Below are positions 8,430-17,038 of a stretch of 64,000 bases of DNA, piece by piece. The stretch lies in the NCBI RefSeq assembly GCF_017876295.1, contig NZ_JAGINT010000001.1:3720001-3784000 (forward strand), in the 5' to 3' direction. Position numbers and translations under genes: made by a program. Position 1 is the stretch's first letter; every line of letters begins with the position of its first letter. This DNA is from Kribbella aluminosa (GTDB taxonomy: Bacteria; Actinomycetota; Actinomycetes; Propionibacteriales; Kribbellaceae). The notes below the pieces were generated by a model. That model did no database searches, had not been told where the DNA came from, and was given only the letters and a program-made list of their open reading frames with translations.

Positions 8430-9146
8430 ATGCTGACGCTCGACGGCTATCTGCTCGCGCCACGCCGGGAGCAGTTCAGCCTCGCCGTCGACACCTATGA
8501 GACCTGGAGCCTGCTCCTGCCCAGGAGCGGCGCATTCGCCTTCGAAGTCACCGGTGTACCCCGTGGAGTGGCGACGTTCGGGGACATCGTCATCTGCCCG
8601 CCCGGCGGTGCGCTGAGGCGCCGGATGCAGCTCCCCACCGCGTTCCTCCACGCCCGCTTCAGCACCGAACTAGCTCCACCGGCCGGGCGCACCCGACTCC
8701 ATGACCTCGACCGGCTGCGTGCGGACCTGGAGATGCTCGACGACCACACCGAGGTGATCGCGACACACATCGTCACCGACCTCGTACTGATGGCACTACG
8801 CGCTCATCGCGAAGTCCCCGGCGACGAGTTGGTGCGCCAGGCAACGGCCTACCTCCACGACCACTTCACCTCGCCGGACCTCTCCCTGGGAGACCTGGCT
8901 GACCTGCTAGGCATCAGCCCCGCCCAGCTCTCGCGCCGCTTCAAAGCCACCCACGGCGTCACCCCGGTCCACTACCTCCGCCGCACCCGCGTGCGCAAGG
9001 CCCGCGAACTGCTCACCGAGACCAACGAGACCCTTCGAACAATCGCCGAACGCTGCGGCTACCGCAGCTCCTTCTACCTCAGCCGCGTCTTCACCAACCA
9101 GACCGGCCAGTCCCCATCCCACTACCGCCATACCACCAGAGTCTGA
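8430..9146 (+). CDS. AraC-family transcriptional regulator
   Basis: 238 residues from ATG 8430 (an ATG at 8415 would add five). The first 120 residues look like a cupin-type sensor. Residues about 140-238 are a double helix-turn-helix: SLGDLADLLGISPAQLSRRFKATHG for the first, and TLRTIAERCGYRSSFYLSRVF for the second, with GQSPSHYR closing the family signature. It probably senses the substrate or product of the divergent FAD oxidoreductase and controls the shared intergenic region 8358-8429. Confidence 0.88.
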   Translation: MLTLDGYLLAPRREQFSLAVDTYETWSLLLPRSGAFAFEVTGVPRGVATFGDIVICPPGGALRRRMQLPTAFLHARFSTELAPPAGRTRLHDLDRLRADLEMLDDHTEVIATHIVTDLVLMALRAHREVPGDELVRQATAYLHDHFTSPDLSLGDLADLLGISPAQLSRRFKATHGVTPVHYLRRTRVRKARELLTETNETLRTIAERCGYRSSFYLSRVFTNQTGQSPSHYRHTTRV

Positions 9147-9171
9147 GGCCGTTCCGCGACAGCCGCGCGCA

Positions 9172-9209
9172 CTCGGGCCGGGCGAGGGTAACTCGTGGAC
9201 CGGCCCGAG
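9172..9209. terminator. Hairpin between convergent genes
   Basis: CTCGGGCCGG at 9172-9181 and CCGGCCCGAG at 9200-9209 form a perfect 10-bp stem with an 18-base loop. It lies 26 bp after the AraC gene and 22 bp after the stop of the opposing small gene, as expected for a bidirectional terminator. Confidence 0.6.
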
Positions 9210-9230
9210 GTGGGGCTGTTGCGCGGTGAC

Positions 9231-9437
9231 CTACTCCGCGAGTTTGGCGATGGCCTGGGCCCAGAGGAAGTACTTGTTGGTGCCGAGGTCCCGGACGGTG
9301 ACGATGTTGAACGCTGCTTTGAGGTGTTCGGCGTCGCCATCGCTGACGCCCTGGAGAGCTGCCACCGGCGCGTCCGCCAGCTCCTCGAGCGCCTTGGTTT
9401 CGTACGCCTTGTCCAACTTTGCATCCATCGCGGACAT
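9231..9437 (-). CDS. Small conserved protein with a helix-hairpin-helix-like core
   Basis: 68 residues from ATG 9437, with AGAGGA eight bases upstream. Acidic-rich and soluble. The central LADAPVAALQGVSDGDAEHL followed by NIVTVRDLGTNKY has the look of an HhH/DUF4332-like hairpin in which a short helix, a GV/GI turn and a second helix pack; such folds often bind nucleic acid or proteins non-specifically. No enzyme motif. The next upstream region 9438-9603 holds no gene. Function unknown. Confidence 0.6.
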   Translation of the reverse strand: MSAMDAKLDKAYETKALEELADAPVAALQGVSDGDAEHLKAAFNIVTVRDLGTNKYFLWAQAIAKLAE

Positions 9438-9603
9438 GTTCGCGTCCTCTCTCGGTCGGAAGTGTCGTCCTCAACGTAACGGCACCCACCTCACCAAGGC
9501 CAACAGCAACACCCAACCTGTGAACCAGCTGAGCGGGCGCCGGATGCAACCATCTTCGCGTCCGCAGGCGTGTCTAACCCGGTACCGAGGATGAGGAGGA
9601 CAG

Positions 9604-10098
9604 ATGAGTGATCGGGACGCCGCATTCGAGGCGTACTTCGCGGCACGTTCCGACGCCATGCGTGGCACGGCGTACCTGCTGTGTGGCGACTGGCATCGCG
9701 CGGAGGACCTCGTCCAGCAGACGTTCACGAAGATCTATCTGGCCTGGCGGCGGATCCAGCGGCACGAGGCGATGGACAGCTACACCAGGCAGACGCTCGT
9801 ACGTACGTTTCTGTCCGAGCGGCGCCGGGGGTGGTTCCGGCACGAGTCGGTCGGGTCTCCGGAGACCGATCGGGCGGCGCCGTCGTCCGGCCTCGCCGAC
9901 GAACGGCTCGTGCTGCTCGAGGCGCTCGGGAAGGTGCCGCCGAGGCAACGCGCCGTACTGGTCCTGCGGTACTGGGAGGACCAGTCCGTCGATCAGACAG
10001 CCGCATTGCTCGATTGTTCGGCAGGAAATGTCAAGAGCCAGGCGGCGCGCGGGCTGGCGACGCTGCGCGGTCTGCTGGAAGAGGAGAGGGTTCGATGA
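9604..10098 (+). CDS. SigE-family ECF RNA polymerase sigma factor
   Basis: 164 residues, ATG with AGGAGGA just upstream. Region 2 is YLLCGDWHRAEDLVQQTFTKIYLAW (residues 23-48), which contacts core and the -10 element. Region 4 is residues about 105-160: VPPRQRAVLVLRYWEDQSVDQTAALLDCSAGNVKSQAARGL, a -35-binding helix-turn-helix. This is the short actinobacterial SigE subgroup. Its stop overlaps the next gene's ATG (ATGA), marking that gene as its cognate membrane partner. Confidence 0.93.
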   Translation: MSDRDAAFEAYFAARSDAMRGTAYLLCGDWHRAEDLVQQTFTKIYLAWRRIQRHEAMDSYTRQTLVRTFLSERRRGWFRHESVGSPETDRAAPSSGLADERLVLLEALGKVPPRQRAVLVLRYWEDQSVDQTAALLDCSAGNVKSQAARGLATLRGLLEEERVR

Positions 10099-10982
10099 AC
10101 GAAGAGGATCTCAACGAGGCATTGCACGACGTGATGGTGCGCAGCAGCCCGCCGCCGTCGATGGATCCCGCGCACGCTCTGGACCAGGCCCGCCGGGCGC
10201 GCAAGCGGCGTACGACGGTGTTGGCCGGGGCCGCCGCCGTGACGCTGGTGGTCGGCATCGGGGCCGGTTCCGTCCTGGTCGCGAACTACGCCGGTAGCCG
10301 GCCGGCCGGCCAGATGGTGGCGGGCGGACCCAGCACGACGCAGTCGGGGCCGACGACACAGCCAGTGGCTACGCCGCGGCCGGCCTCCACCTTGGTGCCG
10401 CCGACGACGCGGAAGTCCGGTGACCCGTGGCCGGAGGGCCAGGTCGACCGTACGGCGACAGCGGGGCCTCGCGCCGTACGGGCCGTGACGTTGATGCGCG
10501 ACCTGACCTCGGCTGTCCCGCCGGGCTTCAGCTCACCGGACCTGAAGTACCCGGACGGTAGCTCGATGAGATGGCCGCAGGCCCAGTACGCGTCCAGCGA
10601 CGGGGAGCAGGACTATTGGGAGTACCAGGCTGCCATCCCGGTGCAGCAGAACGATCGGGTCGGCAGGTTGCTGGTGCAGTCGACCACGCCCGACGGGAAA
10701 CCGGCGACGACCCCCTGCACGATGGCGCAGAAGTTCTGGGGTGGGACCGGTACCTGCGCTGTCATGGACGTCGGCGGCAAGAAGGTCGGCGTGCTGACCA
10801 CCAACGGACGCGGCAGCTACGACCAGTGGGCCGCCTACCGGTACGACGACGGCACCGTTGTGATCCTCGCGCAGGCCAAGATGGGCGCCGGCCCGGGACG
10901 ATCGCCGCTGACGCAACCGGTGTTCACGCCCCGCCAGCTGGCCGAGCTCGTGACGTCGCCGAAGTTCAAGATCAGCACCTGA
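10095..10982 (+). CDS. Membrane-anchored partner (putative anti-sigma factor) of the SigE-type sigma
   Basis: 295 residues. Residues 1-40 are cytoplasmic with a basic patch (RRARKRR), residues 41-65 form one transmembrane helix, and a Pro/Thr-rich linker leads to an extracytoplasmic domain of about 190 residues with two cysteines (PCTMAQKFWGGTGTC) that may form a disulfide. There is no zinc-binding HxxxCxxC motif, so it is not a ZAS-type anti-sigma. The role is inferred from the coupled ATGA junction with the sigma gene and the one-helix topology. Confidence 0.65.
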   Translation: MNEEDLNEALHDVMVRSSPPPSMDPAHALDQARRARKRRTTVLAGAAAVTLVVGIGAGSVLVANYAGSRPAGQMVAGGPSTTQSGPTTQPVATPRPASTLVPPTTRKSGDPWPEGQVDRTATAGPRAVRAVTLMRDLTSAVPPGFSSPDLKYPDGSSMRWPQAQYASSDGEQDYWEYQAAIPVQQNDRVGRLLVQSTTPDGKPATTPCTMAQKFWGGTGTCAVMDVGGKKVGVLTTNGRGSYDQWAAYRYDDGTVVILAQAKMGAGPGRSPLTQPVFTPRQLAELVTSPKFKIST

Positions 10983-11075
10983 TCTAGGTGAGTCGGATGT
11001 TTATCGGTATACGACTGGCGTCAGGATGGATCGTGACCGCTCTGGTTCCGACAACCTGAAGAAGAGGGCACAGTG

Positions 11076-11852
11076 ATGCTCGATCCCGTCGTCGACAAAG
11101 GTCCGCTGACCGAGACCGACCGCTTCATCTTCGAGTCGTGGGGCTACTTCGTGATCCCCAACGTCCTGACGAAGGACGAGGCCGCCGAGGCGTACGACGT
11201 TTCGCGCCGTCTGCACGAGAACCGCGACCGCGAGTTCGGGCAGATCGGCCGGACCTACGAGAGCGAGCCGGTTCTGGAGCGGCTCATGGATCATCCTGAC
11301 GTCCTTCCGAAGGTGCAGGGTCTGCTCGGCGACCGTTTCGTGCTGCAGGCCGGCTGGAACACGATGCAGCCGGCGCACGCGGGGAACGGTGGTTGGCACC
11401 AGGACGGATCGTCCGCCTTCGACTTCAAGGACCTGGGATACCCGGTTCCGTTGCTTCAGCTCCGCGTGTCGTATCTGCTCACCGATCAGACTGTGCCCGG
11501 CATGGGCAACATGGAGCTGATCCCCGGCAGCCACCGCTCGCGGGTCGGTCTCCCCGATTCGATTCGCAAGAGCAAGGGCGACATCGCGATCGGCCATGTC
11601 GTGTGCGCCGAGGCCGGGGCTGCGCTGGTGTTCCACAACGGCGTCTGGCACCGAACCTTCCGCCACGACGGCGACCACGACCGCTTCACAACCCACTACG
11701 TCTACAGCCCACCATGGGTCCGGCCGGCCGACCGTCTCAGCAACGACCCAGAGTTCCTCGAGCGCACCACACCCCTGAGGCGCGCACTGATGGGGGAGTT
11801 CGCAAGGCCGGACGCCCCGTTCGGCGCGAACTACGACCCACTCCCAATCTGA
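11076..11852 (+). CDS. Phytanoyl-CoA dioxygenase (PhyH) family 2-oxoglutarate/Fe(II) oxygenase
   Basis: 258 residues from ATG 11076, seven bases after GAAGAGGG; the GTG at 11073 is possible. The Fe(II) facial triad is visible: WHQDGS near residue 107 (His and Asp) and a distal His in VFHNGVWHRTF near 190, with the downstream Arg (DHDRF) suited to 2-oxoglutarate. The N-terminal FESWGYFVIPNVLTKDE is the usual PhyH start. Enzymes of this family hydroxylate small molecules; the substrate cannot be told. It is alone, with a strong terminator after it. Confidence 0.88.
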   Translation: MLDPVVDKGPLTETDRFIFESWGYFVIPNVLTKDEAAEAYDVSRRLHENRDREFGQIGRTYESEPVLERLMDHPDVLPKVQGLLGDRFVLQAGWNTMQPAHAGNGGWHQDGSSAFDFKDLGYPVPLLQLRVSYLLTDQTVPGMGNMELIPGSHRSRVGLPDSIRKSKGDIAIGHVVCAEAGAALVFHNGVWHRTFRHDGDHDRFTTHYVYSPPWVRPADRLSNDPEFLERTTPLRRALMGEFARPDAPFGANYDPLPI

Positions 11853-11869
11853 CCCACAAATCGCTTCCC

Positions 11870-11908
11870 GCGGCACCGGCCTCCCTCGAGCACGGAGGCC
11901 GGTGCCGC
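11870..11908 (+). terminator. Strong hairpin terminator after the PhyH gene
   Basis: A perfect 15-bp stem (GCGGCACCGGCCTCC at 11870-11884, its complement at 11894-11908) with a nine-base loop, 17 bp after the stop codon. It lacks a T run, as expected in this GC range. Confidence 0.8.
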
Positions 11909-12073
11909 GCCGAGGTAGTTGCCTGAACCGGGCGCTATTTCCACGTCTCGAATCTGGCTGACCTGTCGAGTAGTGGACTGTAGAGTGAGCCAGATTCACC
12001 TGGCGATGGTTGCGGATCAGGCCCGATGAATCGTCCGATCGTGCCAGTCGTCGAGGGCTGCGAAGGAGGAATT

Positions 12074-13498
12074 GTGGGACGTTTCGACCGTCACCGCGGT
12101 TACCTGTTGATCATCTGCGCACTGGCCCTCGGGCTGGTGGCCGGTACCAACCTGACGGCGACTGCCGCGCCCGGACGGGTGTCGCAGTTCTCGCCTGGTG
12201 CAGCAGGGGCCGGCGATCCGTACTTCCCCGAGATGGGCAACGGCGGCTACGACGTCAGCCACTACGACATCAGGCTCGCCTTCGACCCCAGGACCAAGGC
12301 GATCAACGCGACCACGACGATCCTTGCCAGAGCCACGCAGAGTCTCTCCCGCTTCGACCTGGATTTCCAGGGACCGCTGAAGATCAGCAAGCTCACGGTC
12401 AACAGGCGCGACGCATCCTTCATCCGCAGAGATACGCAGGAGCTGGTGATCACCCCGCCACACGGACTGTGGCGAGGCAGCACGTTCGTCGTCTCGGTGA
12501 CCTACGCGGGCGTCCCGCAGAAGATCGACGACCCGGCGCTGGGACTTTCCGGCTGGGTCGCCACCAAGGACGGCGCGGTCGCACTCAACCAGCCCATCGG
12601 CGCGGCGACCTACTACCCGGTGAACGACACGACCGACGACAAAGCGACGTACACCGAGACCATCACCGTGCCGACCGGACTCACCGTGCTGGCGAACGGT
12701 GAACCCGGTCCGACCACCAAGCACAACGGCCGAACCACCTTCCGTTGGCACATGAACCAGCCGATGGCCAGCGAATTGGCCATGCTCGCGATCGGGAAGT
12801 ACAACGTCACCCGCAGCGTGACGGCCGACGGCCTCCGGAACATCACCGCGATCGGTACGTCGATCGACACCGTGGCCGGTCAGGGCAAGGTGTTCAACAA
12901 GACCACCGCGCAGATCGTCCAGTGGGAGTCGTCGTTGTACGGGCGCTATCCGTTCGACTCGACCGGCGGCATCCTCGCCGACGTCGGCGTCCACTACGCC
13001 CTGGAGACGCAGAGCCGACCGGTGTACGACCAGCGCACCAGCCGCGTCGACGGTGACCTGCTCGCCCACGAACTCGGCCACCAGTGGTTCGGCGACAGTC
13101 TCAGTCCGGTGCACTGGTCGGACATCTGGCTGAACGAAGGCTTCGCCACTTACTCGGAGTGGCTCTACCAGGAGAAGTTCAACGGCACCCCGGTGGAACA
13201 GAGCTTCGCGGACGCCTATGCCAACGAGAAGGACTGGAGCGGCGCGGTGGCCGACCCCGGGCGGGACCACATCTTCGACGACCTGGTCTACAACCGCGGC
13301 GCGATGACGTTGCGGGCGCTCCGCCTGAAGATCGGTGACCGCGCCTTCTTCCACGTGCTCAAGCAGTGGCCGGCGACCTACCGGCACGGCAATGTCTCGA
13401 CGCAGACTTTCATCCGGTTCGTCGAGCGACTGACCCACCGCGACCTCGGCACGTTCTTCCACACCTGGCTCTACCAACCAGGCAAGCCGAAGCTCTGA
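12074..13498 (+). CDS. Secreted M1-family zinc aminopeptidase
   Basis: 474 residues. GTG 12074 follows AAGGAGG at 12063-12069, so it is preferred over upstream in-frame starts. Residues 1-35 are a Sec signal (RFDRHRGYLL, hydrophobic core, ATAAPG). The zinc site is H332-E333-x-x-H336 in HELGHQWFGDS with E355 in NEGFATYSE, the exact M1 spacing. An N-terminal beta domain (VSHYDIRLAFDP) precedes it, and a short alpha domain ends the protein; it lacks the long C-terminal region of PepN. It should trim peptides outside the cell. Confidence 0.92.
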   Translation: MGRFDRHRGYLLIICALALGLVAGTNLTATAAPGRVSQFSPGAAGAGDPYFPEMGNGGYDVSHYDIRLAFDPRTKAINATTTILARATQSLSRFDLDFQGPLKISKLTVNRRDASFIRRDTQELVITPPHGLWRGSTFVVSVTYAGVPQKIDDPALGLSGWVATKDGAVALNQPIGAATYYPVNDTTDDKATYTETITVPTGLTVLANGEPGPTTKHNGRTTFRWHMNQPMASELAMLAIGKYNVTRSVTADGLRNITAIGTSIDTVAGQGKVFNKTTAQIVQWESSLYGRYPFDSTGGILADVGVHYALETQSRPVYDQRTSRVDGDLLAHELGHQWFGDSLSPVHWSDIWLNEGFATYSEWLYQEKFNGTPVEQSFADAYANEKDWSGAVADPGRDHIFDDLVYNRGAMTLRALRLKIGDRAFFHVLKQWPATYRHGNVSTQTFIRFVERLTHRDLGTFFHTWLYQPGKPKL

Positions 13499-13512
13499 CC
13501 ATCCGAATGGCG

Positions 13513-13535
13513 CCCACCCCGGGGGCTCGGGTGGG
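13513..13535. terminator. Hairpin between convergent M1 peptidase and GH32 genes
   Basis: CCCACCC at 13513-13519 pairs with GGGTGGG at 13529-13535. The stem fills the 37-bp gap between the two convergent stop codons and could stop transcription from both sides. Confidence 0.5.
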
Positions 13536-15407
13536 TCAGGACGGGCCGACCCAGCTCTGGTTGCGGGTTCCGACGCAGTCGTAGATCTGCAGTTGGCGGC
13601 CGTTGGTGAAGTCGGCCTCGGGTAGGTCCAGGCACCGCCCGGAGGCCTGGTTGATGAGTGAGCCGAAGTTGCCTTGGCGCCACCTCTGGTTGCCGCCGCC
13701 TGAGCAGGCCGCAACGTGCACCAAGGTCAGGTTCGCCGTCTGGCCGGACGGCACCTGCAGACAGACGCCTCCTGTTTTCAGCTCTCCGGCGCTGTCGAGA
13801 CTCCAGGTCTGATTGGAGTTCGCCAGGCAGGACCACAGCTGGACGTTGCCGCTGGCAACATCGCGATCGACGCAGAGATCCTGGCGCGTGGTCGACGCGA
13901 TGGCGCCGGCGGGAGCCGTGCCCTCGGGGGCGGGCGTCCAGGTTGAGCCGATGGGGGAGAAGCTGAGTGAGGTGAGTGTGACCGCACCACCGACGGCGTA
14001 CAGGTGAAGCCCGAGGCTTGCGGGGGAGGAGTCGAAGGCGACGTTGTCGCTCACGACGGTCTTGCCGTCGTTGCCGAAGACCTCCAGTTGCCCACGGTCC
14101 ACGAGAAGCCTGATCGTGACGTGGTTCGAGATCGGTGGCATCGGCGCGCCGTACAGGGTCTGCGCCGCAACGCCGTACGCGACAGTGCGATCGCTCGATC
14201 CGTCCGAGCGCGCGTGCAGGCGGAGTCCGAACTCCGAGGCGGTCGCGCCGGTCAGGTCGAACTGTGCGCTGATCTCGTACGTGTCGGCCGAGCTGCCGCT
14301 GAGTGGATCGGTCGCCGGATCCGTCGTGATCCTGCGCGTTCCCCAGGTCTGCGTCGACGTACGGATGGTAGCGATCTCACTGACCGGATTGCGGGTCAGG
14401 CGGATGCCCTCCGGATAGGTCTTCAGAGCGAGCTCGACCGGGAAGGACGCGTTACCGGTCCAGGTCACGCCGGCGTTGCTCGGCTGCCAGCCCAGTTGGA
14501 CGATGCGGCCGTTCGGCAGTTGGTTGAAGGTCTGGGACGCGTACCAGGTGGACGGTGGGAAGGCCGCGCCGGAGACTCCTTGTTCCATCCGCTGCTGGGT
14601 CGCCGAGTCCGCGACGAACAGTCCGTTCGCGTCGAGTGAGCCGGTGACGTACTCGCCGCTGGCATCCTGGAGGACCCACTTCTGGGCGTTGGCGTTCCCG
14701 TCGACCGGCAGTTGGTAGAGGTCGGGACATTCGACGAACCAGCTGGCCGAGTAGGCGCCGCGATAGGTCCAGTCGAGCAGATTCGTCGAGGTGTAGAAGG
14801 CGGCGCCGGTCCCGGCCCGGAACGTGACGAGTTCCCAGCGGCTGTGCTGCGGGTCCCACTGCACCTTGGGGTCTCGGCTCTCGACCGGATCGGTGATGAC
14901 CTTCGCGCCGCCGTTGTACATCTGGAAGGTCTTCGCCCCGTCGGTCGAGTACGCGATGCTGACGCCGTTGGTGTTGGTGAACAACAGGATCGGGTCGTCG
15001 GACCCGACCTTCAACCCGGTCACGTTGTTCACGTCGACCCAGCCCGATCCCGACCAGAGGGTGCCGCTCTGTACGCCGGGTTCGAGGGCGATCGGTTGCT
15101 GCGTCCAATGCACCAGGTCCGTGCTCGTCGCGTGTCCCCAGTGCACTGCGGCGTCCCAGCTGAGCCCGTGGGGATTGTGCTGGAAGAACAGGTGGTACAC
15201 ACCGCGGTAGTACAAGGGGGCGTTGATGTCGTTCATGAATCCGTTCTGCGGGCTGAAGTGGAACTGGCCGCGGAACGGTTCGGTGTAGTCGGTCGCGGCG
15301 TACGGATACTCCGGATAGTCCGACGGCGAGCCGGCCACGGCGGCGGGGATCGCCGTCAGGCCGGTCAGCGCGAGAACCGCAGCCAAGAAGACGGCGAGCC
15401 GGGTCAT
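13536..15407 (-). CDS. Secreted GH32 fructan hydrolase with ricin-type (CBM13) lectin domain
   Basis: 623 residues. A Sec signal ends near residue 26 (AVLALTGLTAIPAAVAG). The five-bladed propeller carries all GH32 catalytic residues: D60 in GFMNDINAP (nucleophile; the usual MNDPNG is altered to NDIN), D179 in SRDPKV and E226 in FVECPDL (acid/base). A beta-sandwich follows, then residues about 500-623 form a beta-trefoil with QxW-like repeats (NQTW, NQRW, NQSW) that would hold polysaccharide. Probably an exo-levanase/inulinase. Its ATG overlaps the stop of the upstream GH91 gene (ATGA), so both are made together. Confidence 0.93.
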   Translation of the reverse strand: MTRLAVFLAAVLALTGLTAIPAAVAGSPSDYPEYPYAATDYTEPFRGQFHFSPQNGFMNDINAPLYYRGVYHLFFQHNPHGLSWDAAVHWGHATSTDLVHWTQQPIALEPGVQSGTLWSGSGWVDVNNVTGLKVGSDDPILLFTNTNGVSIAYSTDGAKTFQMYNGGAKVITDPVESRDPKVQWDPQHSRWELVTFRAGTGAAFYTSTNLLDWTYRGAYSASWFVECPDLYQLPVDGNANAQKWVLQDASGEYVTGSLDANGLFVADSATQQRMEQGVSGAAFPPSTWYASQTFNQLPNGRIVQLGWQPSNAGVTWTGNASFPVELALKTYPEGIRLTRNPVSEIATIRTSTQTWGTRRITTDPATDPLSGSSADTYEISAQFDLTGATASEFGLRLHARSDGSSDRTVAYGVAAQTLYGAPMPPISNHVTIRLLVDRGQLEVFGNDGKTVVSDNVAFDSSPASLGLHLYAVGGAVTLTSLSFSPIGSTWTPAPEGTAPAGAIASTTRQDLCVDRDVASGNVQLWSCLANSNQTWSLDSAGELKTGGVCLQVPSGQTANLTLVHVAACSGGGNQRWRQGNFGSLINQASGRCLDLPEADFTNGRQLQIYDCVGTRNQSWVGPS

Positions 15408-16615
15408 GGCGTGGCCCGGAACCCGTACGTCGCTCCGCTCAACGCCTGGAACTCCGCGGTGGTGCCGCAGTCGAGGACCTTCGTGCTGACCGTCGATCCG
15501 TCGAGTACGACGGTGTGTACGGCGACGTTCGCGGCCGTGTGATTGGTTGCGACGTAGTTGTTGCTCCCCGACTTCACCAGGACCATCGTCGGGGTCGCTC
15601 CGGACGGCGTGATGTTCGCGGCCGGTACGTCGAACGAGAAGTGGTTGCCGACCACGGTGTTGCCGCTGCCGTTGAGCTGCACCAGGCCGAACAGATCGTC
15701 GAGCCCGTTGTTGAAGCCGGTCATCGCGGGGAACGACTCGGGGACCCGGAGAAAGTGGTTCGACCCGATCAGGTTGTTGTGGCAGGCGCCTTCGCACTGG
15801 ATCATCCCCGGATAGAAGGCGTGCAGGCGGTTCGCGCTGATCGTGTTGTTCGTGCTGTTCTTCAGGTGCACCGAGCTCTTGCCCCGGGGGAAGATGTTGT
15901 TCCCGGAGACGATCAGGCCGAAGTGGTTCTCGGCGAAGATCGAGAAGCCGACGTAGCCGGCGCCGATCATGTTGTCGTTGACCATGCTGGCCTGCCCGGA
16001 GCTGACGAGCTCGATGCAGCTGCCGTTCTCGCAGATGAAGTTGCCTTGGATGTGCAGTGCGTCGGCGTCGGTGATCACGATCCCGCGCTCCAGGTAGATG
16101 ATCCCCAGGCCCCGGATCCGCAGCGAGTCGGTGGCCGTGGTCGATCGGATCCCGATCTTGCCGTTGAGGTAGCTGTTCTGGTTCGGTGTGAACGAGACGC
16201 CGTCCAGGCAGAAGTCCAGCAGCTCGATCGAGCTGAGCCGGGGGAGGCCGCTGCGGCTGATCAGGATGGCCTCGGCGTTGCCGTCGGAGTTCTCGACCCG
16301 GATCCGGCTGCCACCCGGCCAGATCTCGTGCCAACCGGAGGTGTCGCCGGAGTTGTACCGGATGCTCGACGACGTGAAGCCGTGTCCGGATCCCTTGAGT
16401 TGCAGGTAGCTGACGTCGATGACGATCCGGGTCTTGAGCGAGTAGTCGCCCGGTGGGATGTAGATGACCGCTCCGGGCTTGGAGGCTTGCGCCGGCTGGT
16501 TCGTCTTGATGTCGGCGATGATGCTGTTCACGATCGCGCCGATGTCGGTGTACGCCGTGGTCGATGGGCTGCCGGGGATGGTCCAGGTGGTGACGTCGTA
16601 GATCGTCGAGGGCAT
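15404..16615 (-). CDS. GH91 inulin fructotransferase (difructose-anhydride forming)
   Basis: 403 residues. The sequence is a right-handed beta-helix close, from memory, to Arthrobacter inulin fructotransferases: YDVTTWTIPGSP, AVIYIPPGDYSL, YLQLKGSGHGFTS, GWHEIWPGGSRIRVEN, NADAL-like ITDADALHIQGNF, CIELVSSGQAS, NNIFPRGKSSVH and NGLDDLFGLVQ. These enzymes cut two fructose units from the inulin end as a cyclic dianhydride (DFA I or DFA III) without water. Acidic residues of the 196-202 block (ENGSCIE) and D185 are candidates for catalysis. The ORF begins almost at the mature N terminus and lacks a signal; a Tat signal is encoded just upstream in the same frame but behind a stop (see 16649-16819). 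GAAAGGG serves as a ribosome site. Confidence 0.92.
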   Translation of the reverse strand: MPSTIYDVTTWTIPGSPSTTAYTDIGAIVNSIIADIKTNQPAQASKPGAVIYIPPGDYSLKTRIVIDVSYLQLKGSGHGFTSSSIRYNSGDTSGWHEIWPGGSRIRVENSDGNAEAILISRSGLPRLSSIELLDFCLDGVSFTPNQNSYLNGKIGIRSTTATDSLRIRGLGIIYLERGIVITDADALHIQGNFICENGSCIELVSSGQASMVNDNMIGAGYVGFSIFAENHFGLIVSGNNIFPRGKSSVHLKNSTNNTISANRLHAFYPGMIQCEGACHNNLIGSNHFLRVPESFPAMTGFNNGLDDLFGLVQLNGSGNTVVGNHFSFDVPAANITPSGATPTMVLVKSGSNNYVATNHTAANVAVHTVVLDGSTVSTKVLDCGTTAEFQALSGATYGFRATP

Positions 16616-16648
16616 GATCTTCCCTTTCGTGAGGTGAGCTGCGGTGGG

Positions 16649-16819
16649 TCAGAGCACGCCGAGGAGCGTGTTGTGCGGTCGCGGCGCCGGGTCCGCGGCC
16701 AGGGCCGCAGCCGCCGGCGTAGTCGGCAGTTGGAGGTAGCCCGCGGCGCTCACGGCGGCCGCGGCTGCCAGGAAGACCCGGCGCGAGAGACGTGCGTCCG
16801 GAGGGGTGGAGGAGTTCAC
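16649..16819 (-). CDS. 56-residue ORF consisting of a Tat signal peptide, in frame with GH91
   Basis: GTG 16819 follows a good ribosome site (AAGGAG). Residues 11-17 are LSRRVFL, a twin-arginine motif, then a hydrophobic stretch AAAAVSAAGYLQL and an AAAALAAD cleavage region, ending PHNTLLGVL and TGA at 16651-16649. The GH91 ORF starts 33 bp further on in exactly the same frame, with 11 sense codons (PTAAHLTKGKI) between. Read through, this would be one Tat-exported inulin fructotransferase of normal layout. Either the gene is split by a nonsense change, the stop is read through (UGA followed by C is a leaky context), or the base is a sequence error. Confidence 0.7.
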   Translation of the reverse strand: MNSSTPPDARLSRRVFLAAAAAVSAAGYLQLPTTPAAAALAADPAPRPHNTLLGVL

Positions 16820-16839
16820 GGCGGCTCCTTCTCGAAGGT

Positions 16840-16929
16840 GCCAAAAGGTTTTGGCAGAGCGGAACTGATCCGAAGGTAGGACTGCGGTCAGGCGGCGGCA
16901 AGATCGTCGCCGATGCCAAAAGGTTTGGC
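16840..16929. promoter_or_regulatory. LacI-type operators for the leftward fructan genes
   Basis: Two near-identical palindromes: GCCAAAAGGTTTTGGC at 16840-16855 (arms GCCAAAA/TTTTGGC) and GCCAAAAGGTTTGGC at 16915-16929. The first lies only 20 bp before the GTG of the Tat-signal ORF. Half-sites TTTGGCGG and TTTGGCG continue to 16952. Likely targets of the LacI regulator at 21257-22321. Confidence 0.6.
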
Positions 16930-16985
16930 ACCTGTTTGGCGGAAGTTTGGCGTTGACCGACCGGCACCGGCGGGCAAACACTGCT

Positions 16986-17013
16986 GCCAAGACGTTTTGC
17001 CAAAACGTTTAAT
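16986..17013. promoter_or_regulatory. Overlapping LacI-type operators for the rightward transporter operon
   Basis: GCCAAGACGTTTTGCC at 16986-17001 overlaps TTGCCAAAACGTTTAA around 16998-17012. Both have the central CG typical of LacI-family operators and share GCCAAAA arms with the sites at 16840 and 16915. They end about 26 bp before the ATG of the solute-binding protein, a position suited to repression. Confidence 0.6.
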
Positions 17014-17038
17014 CACAAGCTTGGAACGGAGTCGGAGC

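Noticed and set aside
13536..17003. A single very long leftward open frame spanning the GH32 gene and beyond
   Set aside because: Only 13536-15407 reads as GH32; upstream in that frame the translation is low-complexity shadow of the GH91 gene, which has its own clear frame.
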